Shown here one piece after another: positions 1 through 11,300 of a stretch of DNA of 64,000 bases. Position 1 is the first letter of the stretch. Every line of letters starts with the position of its first letter. Location of the stretch: contig OU015528.1 of the NCBI GenBank assembly GCA_907165065.1, forward strand, positions 40,415,515 through 40,479,514. Reading direction: 5' to 3'. The notes beneath the pieces were generated by a model that searched no databases, was not told where the DNA came from, and was given only the letters and a program-made list of their open reading frames with translations. This stretch comes from Caprimulgus europaeus (taxonomy: Eukaryota > Chordata > Aves > Caprimulgiformes > Caprimulgidae). The translations under genes were made by a program, and so were the position numbers.

Positions 1-3000
1 TGCAAGTATTCATTGATTTATGAGGGAATTGATGGTATCTGGCCCCTGCAGAGAACACTTAACTGAAAAACAAAAAAAACCAATTCCACCGTTACTGCTT
101 ATTTTGAGACTACTAAAAATATCATGTTTAGGAAGAAATAAATCAGACAATACATACTGTTCATGAATCTACATTCAAAGAGTTTAGAAAAAAACATCTA
201 AGTATGCTGGCAGAAACTCAAACGAATTTTAATTCAGAAATGGCATTACAGCAAACAGTCTCACAGAGTCACTTTTACTTACAGAGAGCAGGACTGATGC
301 CTTGAAAATGACTGCCTAATAGAAGTTACAAACTGCATAAGTTTAACAACACTTATTCATGAATATGTCATGTGACTCACATTGACCTAAATATTTTGGT
401 TTCCTGTTTTTCTTATTCAGTCATAATAATTTCATACAAACTGATGAAACTCTTGAAAAGGAGTTTAAAATAGAGCATGTTATTTAACATGCAGAGGTTT
501 TCACACTTGGCTGATTTGTATTTTCTGTTAATTAAGGCTAATAAGGATTTATAAAGAAATAAGAATTTCCAGTGTCTGTAAGTTAATTAAAAATATTGTC
601 ACTTTGAAAAATATTTGATACACTAACGTGGTAAGCTTCAAGATAGAGTACCAAAACCAGACTTTTCAAAGTTTGATTATTTTGTCCCTTTTCCATCCCT
701 CAGACATGGAGAAAGGAGTTCAATGAAGGAATTAAAACAGAAGGCCAACAGATCCACAGTTACTTGCTCCAGCCACCACAACCATGGAAGCTCACTGATG
801 AGAAATTAACTTGCACATTGTCAGCTGTAGAGAGACTTTTCAAGTACTCCAGGCACTCAAAAGTGAGCACTATTGTTCTGATTTCAAACTACTTTCAGAT
901 GACTTCTGAGGCTGGCATTTGGTTTTTAAAGTTTCATTTTATCAAAGTACAGGGTTTAAAAAGTCTTGTGCATATTCAAAATACCTTGTTTTCCATCTTC
1001 CTTTCTAATAAGAATATGAACATTTCCTCCAATGTGAATATGAGACAGTAGTGCATCTTTGCTCCTATTTAACACTAGACTCCTTAGGAAATGTAAATTT
1101 CAGTTTGGTTTAATATACTTTATTGCATTTTTAATTCAGCTCATTTGCTCTGTAACCAGTGTCTCATAGAAGAGAAAAAAATTTAAAAAACCTTAAGAGC
1201 TTTCTAAAAGAAGATTTATGGGGTTCAGTTTGCGTACAGCAGCAATAGAATGAAGTTCTTACAGTGGCACATAGTTAAAAGATGAGTTACATGATTCAGT
1301 ATTTTACCAATAAGTTATAGAATAGTTAAACACACAACAACTTAGAATATTTTTATAATATAAACTTCAAATTAATAAACCAAAATGTTAACTACATTGC
1401 AATAGAAAATTAATATGTTAGTTCAGAGACAGTCACAGAATAAGTACTCACTAAATGGAACAAGTACTCATTAAATGATGGATTTTAAAGACAACTGTAT
1501 GGCCATAAGTCATGCAAAAAATATAAGTACTGAACTGAGATATATTCACATTATTAAACATAATTCTGGCATTCATAGTAGTCCATTAGACTTAGATACT
1601 TTTTTTGTGGATCTAAGTTCCCTGCTAAGAGTCAGAAAGTAACTTTTGTGCTTTATTTTTATTATCAGTCTTCAACATATTCATAGCCTGTCAGAGAGTG
1701 ATGTGCATTTCATTGTGCTGTTTGCATTAAGAATATCTATAGTAGTTAATAATTAAAGAGTTCAGGCACAGACATTTTCTGCAGTTTTCACCTTAGGCCC
1801 AGACTGTCCAATTTTATAGTAATTCTTATTTAGACAGATATATAGAATAAAATGTTCAAAAACAACCTAAAAAATGCAGCTTTTACTTATTGGAGCCATT
1901 ATTTATGCACACCTGACAATGCAATATACATGCAGAATTCTTCAGAGAATTCTTAAACTGACATATAGTTTGCATATGTTTTTGTCCATACAAATCCTGA
2001 TTTTCAGATCAAAGTGAAAGGAGGAATTATTTTTAAGCTGCCTTTATTGCCATGCCAAAACCCTGGTCTCCAACGCCTTGTATAAAGCTGAACTAGTCAA
2101 TTTGTAATTAAATCTTACAGGATACAGCAGTGAGACTTGTTACAGAAAAGGCATTTTATGGTCAGCAATCTTATTTGCAACTAACAGGATGCTTCAAAAG
2201 TCACAGTTCACAGAAGTTGTATGTTTATTATTTCTTACTGAAATAATGCTGCACAAATCAATTAGCCAGTATAATAGTGTCACTGTGTTTTTAAAGAAAT
2301 ACTGGATCTGGCAAAATGTCTCTGCCTTTCTCATGTTTATAATGTCCTATGCATTACTGGAACAGTAGTTTTACATTTGAAGGGTCAATCTTGTGGGGTG
2401 CTAAGCAATAAATCTCAGAATCACTTAGCCTATATATGTAATTAATATAGGATTGCATAATAGCCATTACATAAATAAGATTTTTCTTACAGTTGAAAAC
2501 AATGACTAGAGTTCCAAAAAAGCCAAAACTGAATAAAAACTATTAAAATTAAAGAAAAAAAAAATAATTACAGCATAGCAGCTTCATTAACAGTTAGTGC
2601 ATCCGTTAAGGTGAGTGGGGTAAGAGACTGCTATGTTTCTGACAGACTGCTGAATTAAGTTAACAATGCACTGACTACAGCATGGAGGTTTTTCACATCC
2701 ATGATTTCTGACAAGCATGACCTTTTTCTTTTGTCTCTGTTTGAAACAAAACTGATTCAGGAATATCACAGAAAAAGGAGGGGAAATGGGAGAGGAAGAA
2801 GAATGAAGGACTAATGAAAAATTTGAAAGGAAATAAATTAAGCACAAAGTTCTGATTTCCAGAAAACCTCTTTCATCAGATTCTTGTACATTTCCAAGAG
2901 ATCTATACAAAATTTTACAGAGGAATGATGAACATTTGTAAAGCAGACCTAGTATTTAAATCAGTGAGTAAGGATGCCACTAGATTCTGAGAAATCTAGA

Positions 3001-6000
3001 TACTTGCAAGTTAGACTAAAAAGAAATTAAAATATTCAGTTGTACTTATATTTTTACAATGGCAAGTGGATTTCACATGATTATAAAGCTAAACCAACAA
3101 AACCTGTAAGAAAATTTTATATGTCAAATCTTTGTCCTCTAACTACATGACTTTTCTAGGAAGACACAAAAATATTCATATTGTTGCATCCCCTTAAATA
3201 ACCTCAGTATCTGGAAGTATGAGTGCAAGAAAACGTTTCATCATAGATCCTGACTACCAGTTCCTCTCTTCCTAGTCAGTGTGGAGGACAGTATCAGTCT
3301 AAAACTGTAAATAAATCTCATTTGGATATTCAAATTGCCTCTCATTTGTCTCATCCTGACAAGTAATTTATTTCAGGATTCTGTCAAAATATCAACATTT
3401 CTAATTATATTCTGTTATAATGAAGTAGTGACACTTTTTCCTCTTTTAAATATTCAATACTCTTTTAATTGGCTGACCATTTTAGTTTCATATTTAAGCA
3501 AAACAGTATTTTTTTATGTTTAAAAAAGGTAGCCAGGTATAGTGGAGAATATTAAAGAAGCTTTACAGCAGGATATACATGGATGTGTCACCATAGGCCA
3601 ACAAAACAAGAGTACCTTAGTAATTAAAAAAATAAAGTGGTTTTTAAACATAGAGTTATGGAGGAGAAATTCTACAGCAGGAGGTTTACACCTTCATCTC
3701 TTTCTTTCCTTTAAATAAAAATGAAAACATCAGACTTAGACAAAATAGAAATATTGCTGTGAAATTACCAGGCAGTCCCTCCTCTTTCTGATAGCTCATG
3801 GACCACAAGAAAAAAATGGAAATCAATGAGTGAAGCATGAATTTTTACAACTAAGAGTCAAAACTCAAATTATAGTTTTGTAATTTCCTAGACTACTACT
3901 GATGTTCTAAAGAACTAAGAAAGTTATGCACCTATTTTATTTTCCTTAACTATTAGTATAGTTACAAGACCTTAACTTTTTTTGATTTGTGCTTAGTTTT
4001 CTTTTGCTTTTCCTTTTATCACCTAGAAATGAACACAGCGAGGATAAGAAAATTTAACTAAGAATATAAAAAAGCCATTGAATGAATGACACAAACATTG
4101 AAAGAACACCTACGGTATTTAGGAGACACTTCCCAGATCAAAAATGTAAAAATAGCCAAAAATATTTTTATCTAAAAAGGTAAAATATATATGAATCACA
4201 GAGTACAGATTTTTTATTATTCAGTAAGTTTAACATCTTTAGAATTGCATGCTCAAAAGTCAAGTTATACAAAATATCTTATGTTTCTAAAGGAGGGAAA
4301 ATCTTGGATTTTCATGTGATGCCATTCCTGTTCAGTACTTGAAAGTTGTGGTTGACTTGCAATAGTGTTTAACTAGAAATAAGTTCTAGTTTCATGTTCT
4401 TGAAAAAGAAAAATTATGAATTTTAAGAATTCAAGATTTTTAAGAAAATGTCTCTATAAATGCTTTCAGGTATATTTAATGTATTTGTCACCGCTGCTTA
4501 TTAAATATATAAAGAAGGTTGAAGTCCTTTGTTTAATTTACAGAATATAGATTGAGGAGGATTTTTCATTTAAATACTGTGAATTCTACATGATTGATCT
4601 AATAAACTGTCCTTCCTAAAGCCTTAGTAAGTACTCATATGATAAAAATGTAATTTAGCAGTGGAAGTCGTAGGGAAAGAGAGACAGGAATAATTCTTAA
4701 TCCATGCAGTGTAAAGTTTTCCATTTTGTCAACTCTAAACCATTTGTATAAAGTGGAAAGAATCTAATTGCATTTCGTTTATGCTTCATCCTGATATCGA
4801 ACATTTACTTCTCAACTGAAAATAATAAATTCCTTTCTGGACATATTTCACAACTATAAAGATTGTCAATAAAAATTTTAATATACCAGAAATATTGCTT
4901 TTATATTATAGTTTATATGTCCTTTATTGCACTAATTTAATATCACAAATTGGGAAATGATGGCAAAGTGTACCAGAACTTCTCTCTATTATCCACACTA
5001 GGAGACGGAAATTAAGTTTCAGCAGAAATATTATTTGAATTAATATTCCTTTTATCCATTGCAAACATGCTATTAGACTTTCAGAAAAAAAGGATATTTT
5101 TGAAAATTGCAAGATGATTTACTTCCAGGATCAGAAATTCAAGATTTTACAACAATCATAGGCATGAATAAACCTCCAAAAAAACCCCCTACAATTTATC
5201 TCTGTTGTGCAACACCACTCTCCCTTGACTCCCAAAAGAGGATCTAGGGACAATGCAAGAAATTCAATCGCCTTTAATATACAGTAATTACAACAAAAAG
5301 CTTCACTAAGAGAAATTAGAAGACTCTATGAACCTTGACACAACAATCAACAACCATTCATTTGATCTTATAGAAGCTACACATAAAATCACCACAGATA
5401 GTTGTCTACATTATATTAAATAGTAATCAACTACTCCAGGGGAAAAAAAAAAACCAAAAAAAAACACCAAAAACCAAACCCTAATGTAAAATATCTAATT
5501 AGATGGAGATTTCAGCTGCCAAGAGCTTGATAGTACCAGCCTGTAAAAATCAAGCATGTTCCATCCAGTGGCATGATTCTGACAACCCTTGAATGTGACC
5601 TGCTCCCAGTGGAAAGCAATTTAATGCTCTACTGCACATAGAACAGTATATATGAATACAAAATCCCTAGATAAATTACTGACAGGTACATCTGAATAGT
5701 ACTGCTTCTTAGCCACTTATCTGTAGCCAGGCAAGCTTGTTTCACCTCACTTTAAAAGATAAAGACACATGGCAGGCTGCCTCTGCAAGTTCTCATTAGG
5801 CAAACAGCCCCCATCGTCCATTAGTGGAAAAGTCTCCCTATTATTTAAGGAAATGTGACAGCAATGGAAGTGAAGTGAAAACTATCTGATGGCAGGAAAT
5901 TCATCAGTGCATTACAAAGCTTTTTGCCTTATACAACTTTCACTAGTCTCTTTCTCTTTTCACTTTTTTGTCTGACAACTCAAATGTCCCAGGGTTGTAT

Positions 6001-6617
6001 CCATGGCAAAGGCCAAGAACATAACAGTAAGGCTATAAAGTGAGCCTGTTTCAGCGGGGGAAGCTACCCAACACAATGAAGTTTATTGAGCACTAGACAA
6101 TGAGATGAGAGCTCACATCTCAGCAAATTTATCTTAGTAGTTGTCACTGTTTCTGAAAAAATATTAAGAACCTTAAAAAAAAGATTCAGAATTTTACATA
6201 TTCTGTGAAATCTAGTAAAATTAAGAAATATTAAAATATCTGTTTTAATATAAATACTAGAAAGTTTCATTTATGTTGAGAACCATTGTAAATAACTAAT
6301 AGCCTGTGTTTTAAAATAACTATCCCAATCACAAACTATTAATATAAAATATACATAGAATAATATATGGCTTATATCAGGCTTGCTTAGTACATACATA
6401 AACATTATTTACTGAAGTCTAAATCGGTTCACTATGATGCTCAATTAAAAATGAAGAGAAAATGCACTGTCTTGCTTTCTTTAATAAGGACAAGGTTTGC
6501 AATGCTACAAATGTCAATATGAAAGGCAAGAATTTGGATTATATTAATTTAATCCTAGAAATTTTACAGTTTTAATTTTTAACAGTCAGTGGTAGAAATA
6601 AGGTGAAGTTGAATTAC
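1..6617. other. AT-rich unique sequence, probably intron
   Basis: No gene, transposon or RNA gene is recognised here. The sequence is AT-rich with frequent stops in all frames. The open frames present (for example 2587-2910 and 4924-5112, both minus) have no family signature and are within chance expectation for this length. There is an A/C-rich low-complexity tract at about 5440-5480. Because a spliced minus-strand exon lies just beyond at 6618, this stretch is best read as downstream intron of that gene; this is inference. Confidence 0.5.
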
Positions 6618-6702
6618 CTTTCACAGTGTCCAGTAGTACTCTTATCAAGTCAAAGAACCGATTGGGTGTCTTGATTAGAAAATCCACAATGCAAAATTCC
6701 TG
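6618..6702 (-). CDS. Internal coding exon of an unidentified host gene
   Basis: Read on the minus strand, an 85-nt block is bounded by a pyrimidine-rich acceptor (CTTTTGTCGTCTTTGTTTTAG, directly followed by CAG) and by a donor AAAG|GTAATTC. Only one frame is open through the block. It encodes 28 residues starting QEFCIVDFLIK and ending RVLLDTVK, and leaves one extra base, so the exon enters in phase 0 and leaves in phase 1. The other two frames hit stops. The peptide is rich in hydrophobic and charged residues and looks like one or two amphipathic helices; I do not recognise the family. The acceptor is a tandem NAGNAG (TAGCAG), so an alternative form lacking the first Gln is possible. No neighbouring exon is certain, though a possible 35-nt upstream exon lies at 8575-8609. 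Splice signals and the unique open frame are seen; the existence of the gene is inferred. Confidence 0.6.
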
Positions 6703-7023
6703 CTAAAACAAAGACGACAAAAGACAGGATCTTAGCTTTGTATTCTCTCAAAATGTTAATCTTTACACATACACACATTCAGTACATGCAATGAATAAAA
6801 TAATTTTAAAAGTATGAGATAGCTTTTGCATATGTGTCCATTCAGATATATATTTTGGCTATTATTATGATGCACACATCATATGAAAACATATTCTAAA
6901 GCAAGTTCCCCATTAAACATTTTTAGGCTCAAATATCAATGATTTTAGAGAAATAAATAGCTGAATCAACATTTTGCATTCTCCAAATTGTATATTAACA
7001 CATATGATTCAAGTGAGTATAGT

Positions 7024-7047
7024 TGTGGTGGCTTGACCTTGGCTGGA
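7024..7047 (-). repeat. Short relic resembling the end of the 1.1-kb avian LTR
   Basis: About 24 bases (TGTGGTGGCTTGACCTTGGC and the next few) closely match the terminus of the LTR seen in full at 41831-42981, in the same minus orientation. The match fades immediately afterwards. It may be the remaining tip of an old solo LTR or a chance match; the length is too short to be sure. Confidence 0.3.
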
Positions 7048-7783
7048 TAAATAGTTCCCACATGTACAGATAACAATACAATATGTTGCTGGATGAAATA
7101 ACACCACGTTTAGAGACCTGGGATTACTTTTTCTGGTTTGCATTTTTAGATATCATACATATATTCAAGACTGAGTTAGATGCTTAAGGTAGGAAACCTG
7201 GATGTAAAATTATATATGTTCTGTTTTGAAGATATATCTGTATTTTTCTGTATTGTTATTGCTAGTCCCTAAGGACAGCATCTAAGGAAGTACATACCAT
7301 CATTCTATCTTTACCTATTCTACATTAAGAACATAATAATAGCAAGCAATATAGAATTATTTCTTTCAATATTTGAAATAATGTCTTAAACTATTTCAGG
7401 CAAAATAGCTAACTTTATAGAGAGAAACTGAATTATTTATCTCAAAATTAATTAACATACATTTATTTGTACTGTATTATCTGCCAATATAATTTGTTTA
7501 TAATTTGGTACCTTAATTTTATAGGTATATACTTCAACTTCTATAAAATCTGAATGGAACTTTTGGAAAAGTTAAAAAGGATAGGAAATAATTTAACCAG
7601 AGTGACCATTATTGTTCAGCATTTGCTGAGACAATGCTTATCAACAAATAAACTGCCTTATACTCTATAATCACTGATCGCACTATGCAGATTGATTAGG
7701 CCTATCAAGTTGCAAAACTCCTTTTTTTGCAAATGCACATTGCTTTCAGTGCCTTTATCTCATCTGCAATACCTTAAGAGAAC

Positions 7784-7802
7784 TTTTTTTTTTTTTTTTT
7801 TT
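7784..7802. repeat. Poly(T) run
   Basis: Nineteen consecutive T. Read on the minus strand it is a poly(A) preceded by ATTAAA about 20 bases upstream, as expected of a retrotransposed 3' end. No recognisable gene body precedes it, so it is listed only as a homopolymer. Confidence 0.7.
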
Positions 7803-10258
7803 CATGTGGAACAGATAATTTTTAATAAATCTACTTGAATAAAACAATTTTGTAATGTATGTATGTATGCTTAGAGGTCCCTAGAAATGTGCTTCAGACA
7901 TTTCAATATTCTAAAACTAAAACATTAATCATTAATCTTATTTACCCTTGAGTTTCACTAACGTTGTTTTCACAGTGTATTTTTTATGTTGCACAGACTA
8001 AAATGTGTGTAAGGAAGGTGATTATAAATGTATATATTTTTTTTGTGTATATACAGATATTTACATACCCCTTAAAAATATTATACTTCTCCAAATTTGT
8101 CACATAACACACTTCCTCCCATTATACAGACAAGATCCATTGCACTATGCCAAGAAATATTTTGGGAGCATTACACACTAATAAAAGTAGGAAATTTTCT
8201 TGCAGAGGTTATTTTCTACATATCTGTACCTATGTATAGTTCAAGCTTTATTTTCTACTTATATATATAAATACATACAAATGTACATAATTAATTTCAA
8301 CAGGATGTGGAAGAAAAGAAGGAATACTATCCGCCTCTTTTTTATTTCATCCTAACATGCCTCTGTATGGCATGCTGCTCCCTTATCTGTAGTATACGCA
8401 CACTTACCCAAGTCATTGCAAGTGTTATTACATGTTTTGGAGATGTCTTATGCTAATCTCTTTGGGCTTCACCACTTCCTAATATAGATTAAGCTAATAT
8501 GCCCTAATCTCTTTTTAATGTGACCAATGGAGAATAAATAACATGCAATATCACTGCCAGAGAACATTACTTACAAGGATTTGAACATTTCCCCTTAAAT
8601 CTTGGGTCACTAGAAGATAGGAAAACAGTGGGTGAAGGTTGCATAACCAAGACATCTTTTCAAAGGTAGTCAGCAAAATGGGGACAGTATGGAGTGAAGA
8701 ACTGAGAAGTAAGGTTTGTACTTGGATAGGGAATGTGAGGAAAAAAAAAACAGGAGGCAGCAAGGAGAGCTGTCGTGGGACCTGATTCCACCATCAAGCT
8801 CAAAGGAGGTGTAGAGGAAAAAGAAGCAAATTATCTATACAAAGTAAGCAATGAGATTGATGTATTGAACAGTCTTTGGAAGAAAACAGAAATACAGTAA
8901 AGAGCACTAGCAGAGTAAATAAAGATATCTAGAGGAACAAAAACAGTTTTAAAGAAAGTAAGTCTTGAAAAGTGATACCTAAAGTCATACAAGGTGAAGA
9001 AAAAAAATGTTATATAATCATCTAAAGTTGCTGGAAGAACTATGTGTAGAGTAACCAGACCTAGCCAGAAATAAATATAAAAGACATAACATATTAAATA
9101 GACTCATATCTCTAGAATAATTAGAAAAATCTATATTAATAAAAACCAAGGAATAAGAGAAGTTCAATTTTGTGTCAAAGAAGATTTCACAGAGAATTTC
9201 TTAAAACACTTAAGAAAAAGGTGATAAATTGCAAAAATACTAAAAAAACCCTCAGAATGCATAAAATAACACAAAATGTAATCTACTGTTAGTGGCCGTA
9301 TGAACCCAGATATAAAATTAGTTAAAGCATTTTAAATGTACTTTATGTATTTTAATGATAGCCTTTCTTTAGCACATTTATTACTAATATTTAGTTCATT
9401 TGTGCTTCAGTGTAGATCACTTAATGTCTTTGAATAGATGATGCACAGCTTTAGCTAATACTCCATGACATTTTCCTAGGTTGCAGCACATAGAAAAGTG
9501 ATATGCAACTGTGATCATTGGCTGAAAAATCAACTTCTCAGTTAACTGGTTCAAGAATCAATGTACAATTCATTTATAGCGACAAGACTCAACTTCACCA
9601 TAGATCTTGATAGCAAAAGATTAAATGAATGCTTAGAAACATGAACTGGAACTTTTCCAATTAAATCCAGTGTGGTTACAATACACACAGTTTATAGTTA
9701 AGAAAATCCTTATTAGAATGAATTCTCAAAAGCAGTGTCATCAGCAAGCCAAGTTCTTTCTGTTCAAGTGTCTATGAAAAGGAAGGTTGTCAGCTCCTTT
9801 CATTCTCAAGCTTACCCTCCAACAAAAGTAAAAAGAATAATTACTTACGAAGGTCATTAAAAATACAACATGCTCAGCAAGCCTTTTGAAAATAGAATTA
9901 CATTTTGATAATAGGGATGTAAGTTACCCTTCCCCAATAGCACTGCGTGCTGTGAGAAAGTTTTTCTTGTGACCTATACCTGTCCCATTCAGCTTCAGTT
10001 ACTCAGTACAGCAGGGGTATTCATCCTGCCTCAGTACCTACCGTAGCATTACATTGAACAATTAGATACAGGGGTTTTTTTTTAAAAAAAGGTCTTTAGA
10101 AGACCAGAAGTGCAAAACATTAGCACATTTAAAAATTTCTATGTATATCACCAGTTCAGTAAAAATACTCATATTGTGTATTGTAGGCACTTAAAAAAAC
10201 CACTTCACAATAATTACAGAAATTATACACAATATAATCCCACAGTCCAGTACTTATC

Positions 10259-11300
10259 TGATGGGTTGACCTTGGATGGCTGCCAGATGACCACCCAGCT
10301 GCTCTCTCACTCCCCTTCCTCAACAAAACAGGGAGAAAATAAGATGGAATATTTCATGGGTCAAGGCAAAGATAGGAAGCTTGCTCATACATTATCATCA
10401 TGGGCAAAACAGACTCAATTTGAGGAAAATCAATTTAATGTATTGTCAATTAAAAATAGAGTATGATTGTTCCTCTCTGCAAACCTCCTGTTATATTCCT
10501 CTGCACAAGTTAAGTACATTTTACATTTTGTTCCGAAGGTGGCTACATTTCAGAAGTGGATTAAACACTAACCAGCATTCCACTTTATGTACATTTGAAA
10601 AGTATTTTGCAATGAAAGGTTCTTTGAACATGTGAAATAATGTACAGGTAACTGTCTAAAATGAGTTTTGGAAGATTTGCCCACTATAGAAGAAGAACAG
10701 GTTCAGGAACACCTAAGGAACCTGAAAGTGTGCAAGTCCATGGGACCTGATGGTATGCATCTGTGGGTTCTGAGGGAACTGGCAAATGAAGTTGCGAAGC
10801 CATTATCTATCATGTTTGAGAAGTCCTGACAGGCTGGTGAAGTTCCTGCAGAGTCATGATTGTGAGAAACAAAGGCAAAACCTAAAATACCTTCCCCCTA
10901 CATTCCCCTTTCTCAGCCTCAAAGCGGCTCCATCATTCCCAAGTCCTCTGCTCACCCCACACCTTCAGGCAGTGCAGGGGAAAGGGAAAAGGAGATCAAT
11001 CCATAACAGCTCTTCTCTGCCACTTGTTCCTTCTCACACTTTCCCCCTGTTTTGACATGGGCTGCAGTGTGGATATCTGCTTCACCATGGCCCTCTTCCA
11101 TGGGCTGATGGGGAATCTCAGGTCCAATGGCTGGGGCACTGCCTCCACCTCCCTCTCTCTCTCACCTTGATGTTCCTTTTTTTCTCCACTCCACCCTGTG
11201 TGGCGTTTTCCCCTTTCTTAAATCACAGAGAGGTCAGTAGGCCACCCCTGTAGCCCTTCCATTGCCAGCACCTGGGCACCTGCACCAGCTACAAGTTATA
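10259..11300 (-). mobile_element. Old endogenous-retrovirus solo LTR, interrupted by an insert
   Basis: The plus-strand left end (TGATGGGTTGACCTTGG) and the following text correspond in order to the LTR at 41831-42981: the terminal segment, the run ending in GGCAAAACAGACT, the pyrimidine-rich CTTCCCC stretch and the segment around CACCATGGCCCTCTTCCATG. It is a related but clearly diverged LTR in minus orientation, and a broken fossil. It carries a foreign 385-bp insertion at 10471-10855. The right boundary near 11300 is approximate and no target-site duplication of the LTR itself was identified. Confidence 0.65.
10471..10855 (+). repeat. Insert copied from 16400-16781, flanked by an 8-bp repeat
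   Basis: The segment is almost identical to 16400-16781: three substitutions plus one 5-base length difference (TTAAG present here, absent there) over about 382 aligned bases. It sits inside the LTR at 10259-11300, flanked on both sides by ATGATTGT (10463-10470 and 10856-10863). The first ~190 bases are of unknown origin; the rest is the start of a CR1 reverse-transcriptase region. The CR1 part stops abruptly and lacks a CR1 3' end. Both copies share the same in-frame TGA (here 10827-10829), placing the copying after the parent CR1 had died. Confidence 0.85.

Larger units (their letters stand above)
6703..10258. other. AT-rich unique sequence, intron-like
   Basis: No confident gene or transposon is seen apart from the short relics listed separately. 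The stretch contains a T19 run (7784-7802), a TGTA/TATG-rich patch near 7855-7870 and several chance open frames. A weakly supported 35-nt exon candidate (8575-8609, minus) is discussed as a finding. Confidence 0.5.

Noticed and set aside
283-315. 33-nt minus-strand exon candidate before GTAAGT
   Set aside because: Phase-compatible with the 6618 exon, but the acceptor is mediocre, the donor is preceded by T and the peptide is uninformative.
2587-2910. 107-codon minus-strand open frame
   Set aside because: No family signature, promoter or splice evidence; length is within chance for 64 kb of sequence.
9849-9882. 34-nt minus-strand exon candidate ending before GTAAGT
   Set aside because: Donor and phase would suit the 6618 exon, but the acceptor (CAAAAG) lacks a pyrimidine tract; too weak to call.
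10110-10466. 118-codon plus-strand frame
   Set aside because: Spans the flank and the reverse side of the old LTR that starts at 10259; no coding support.
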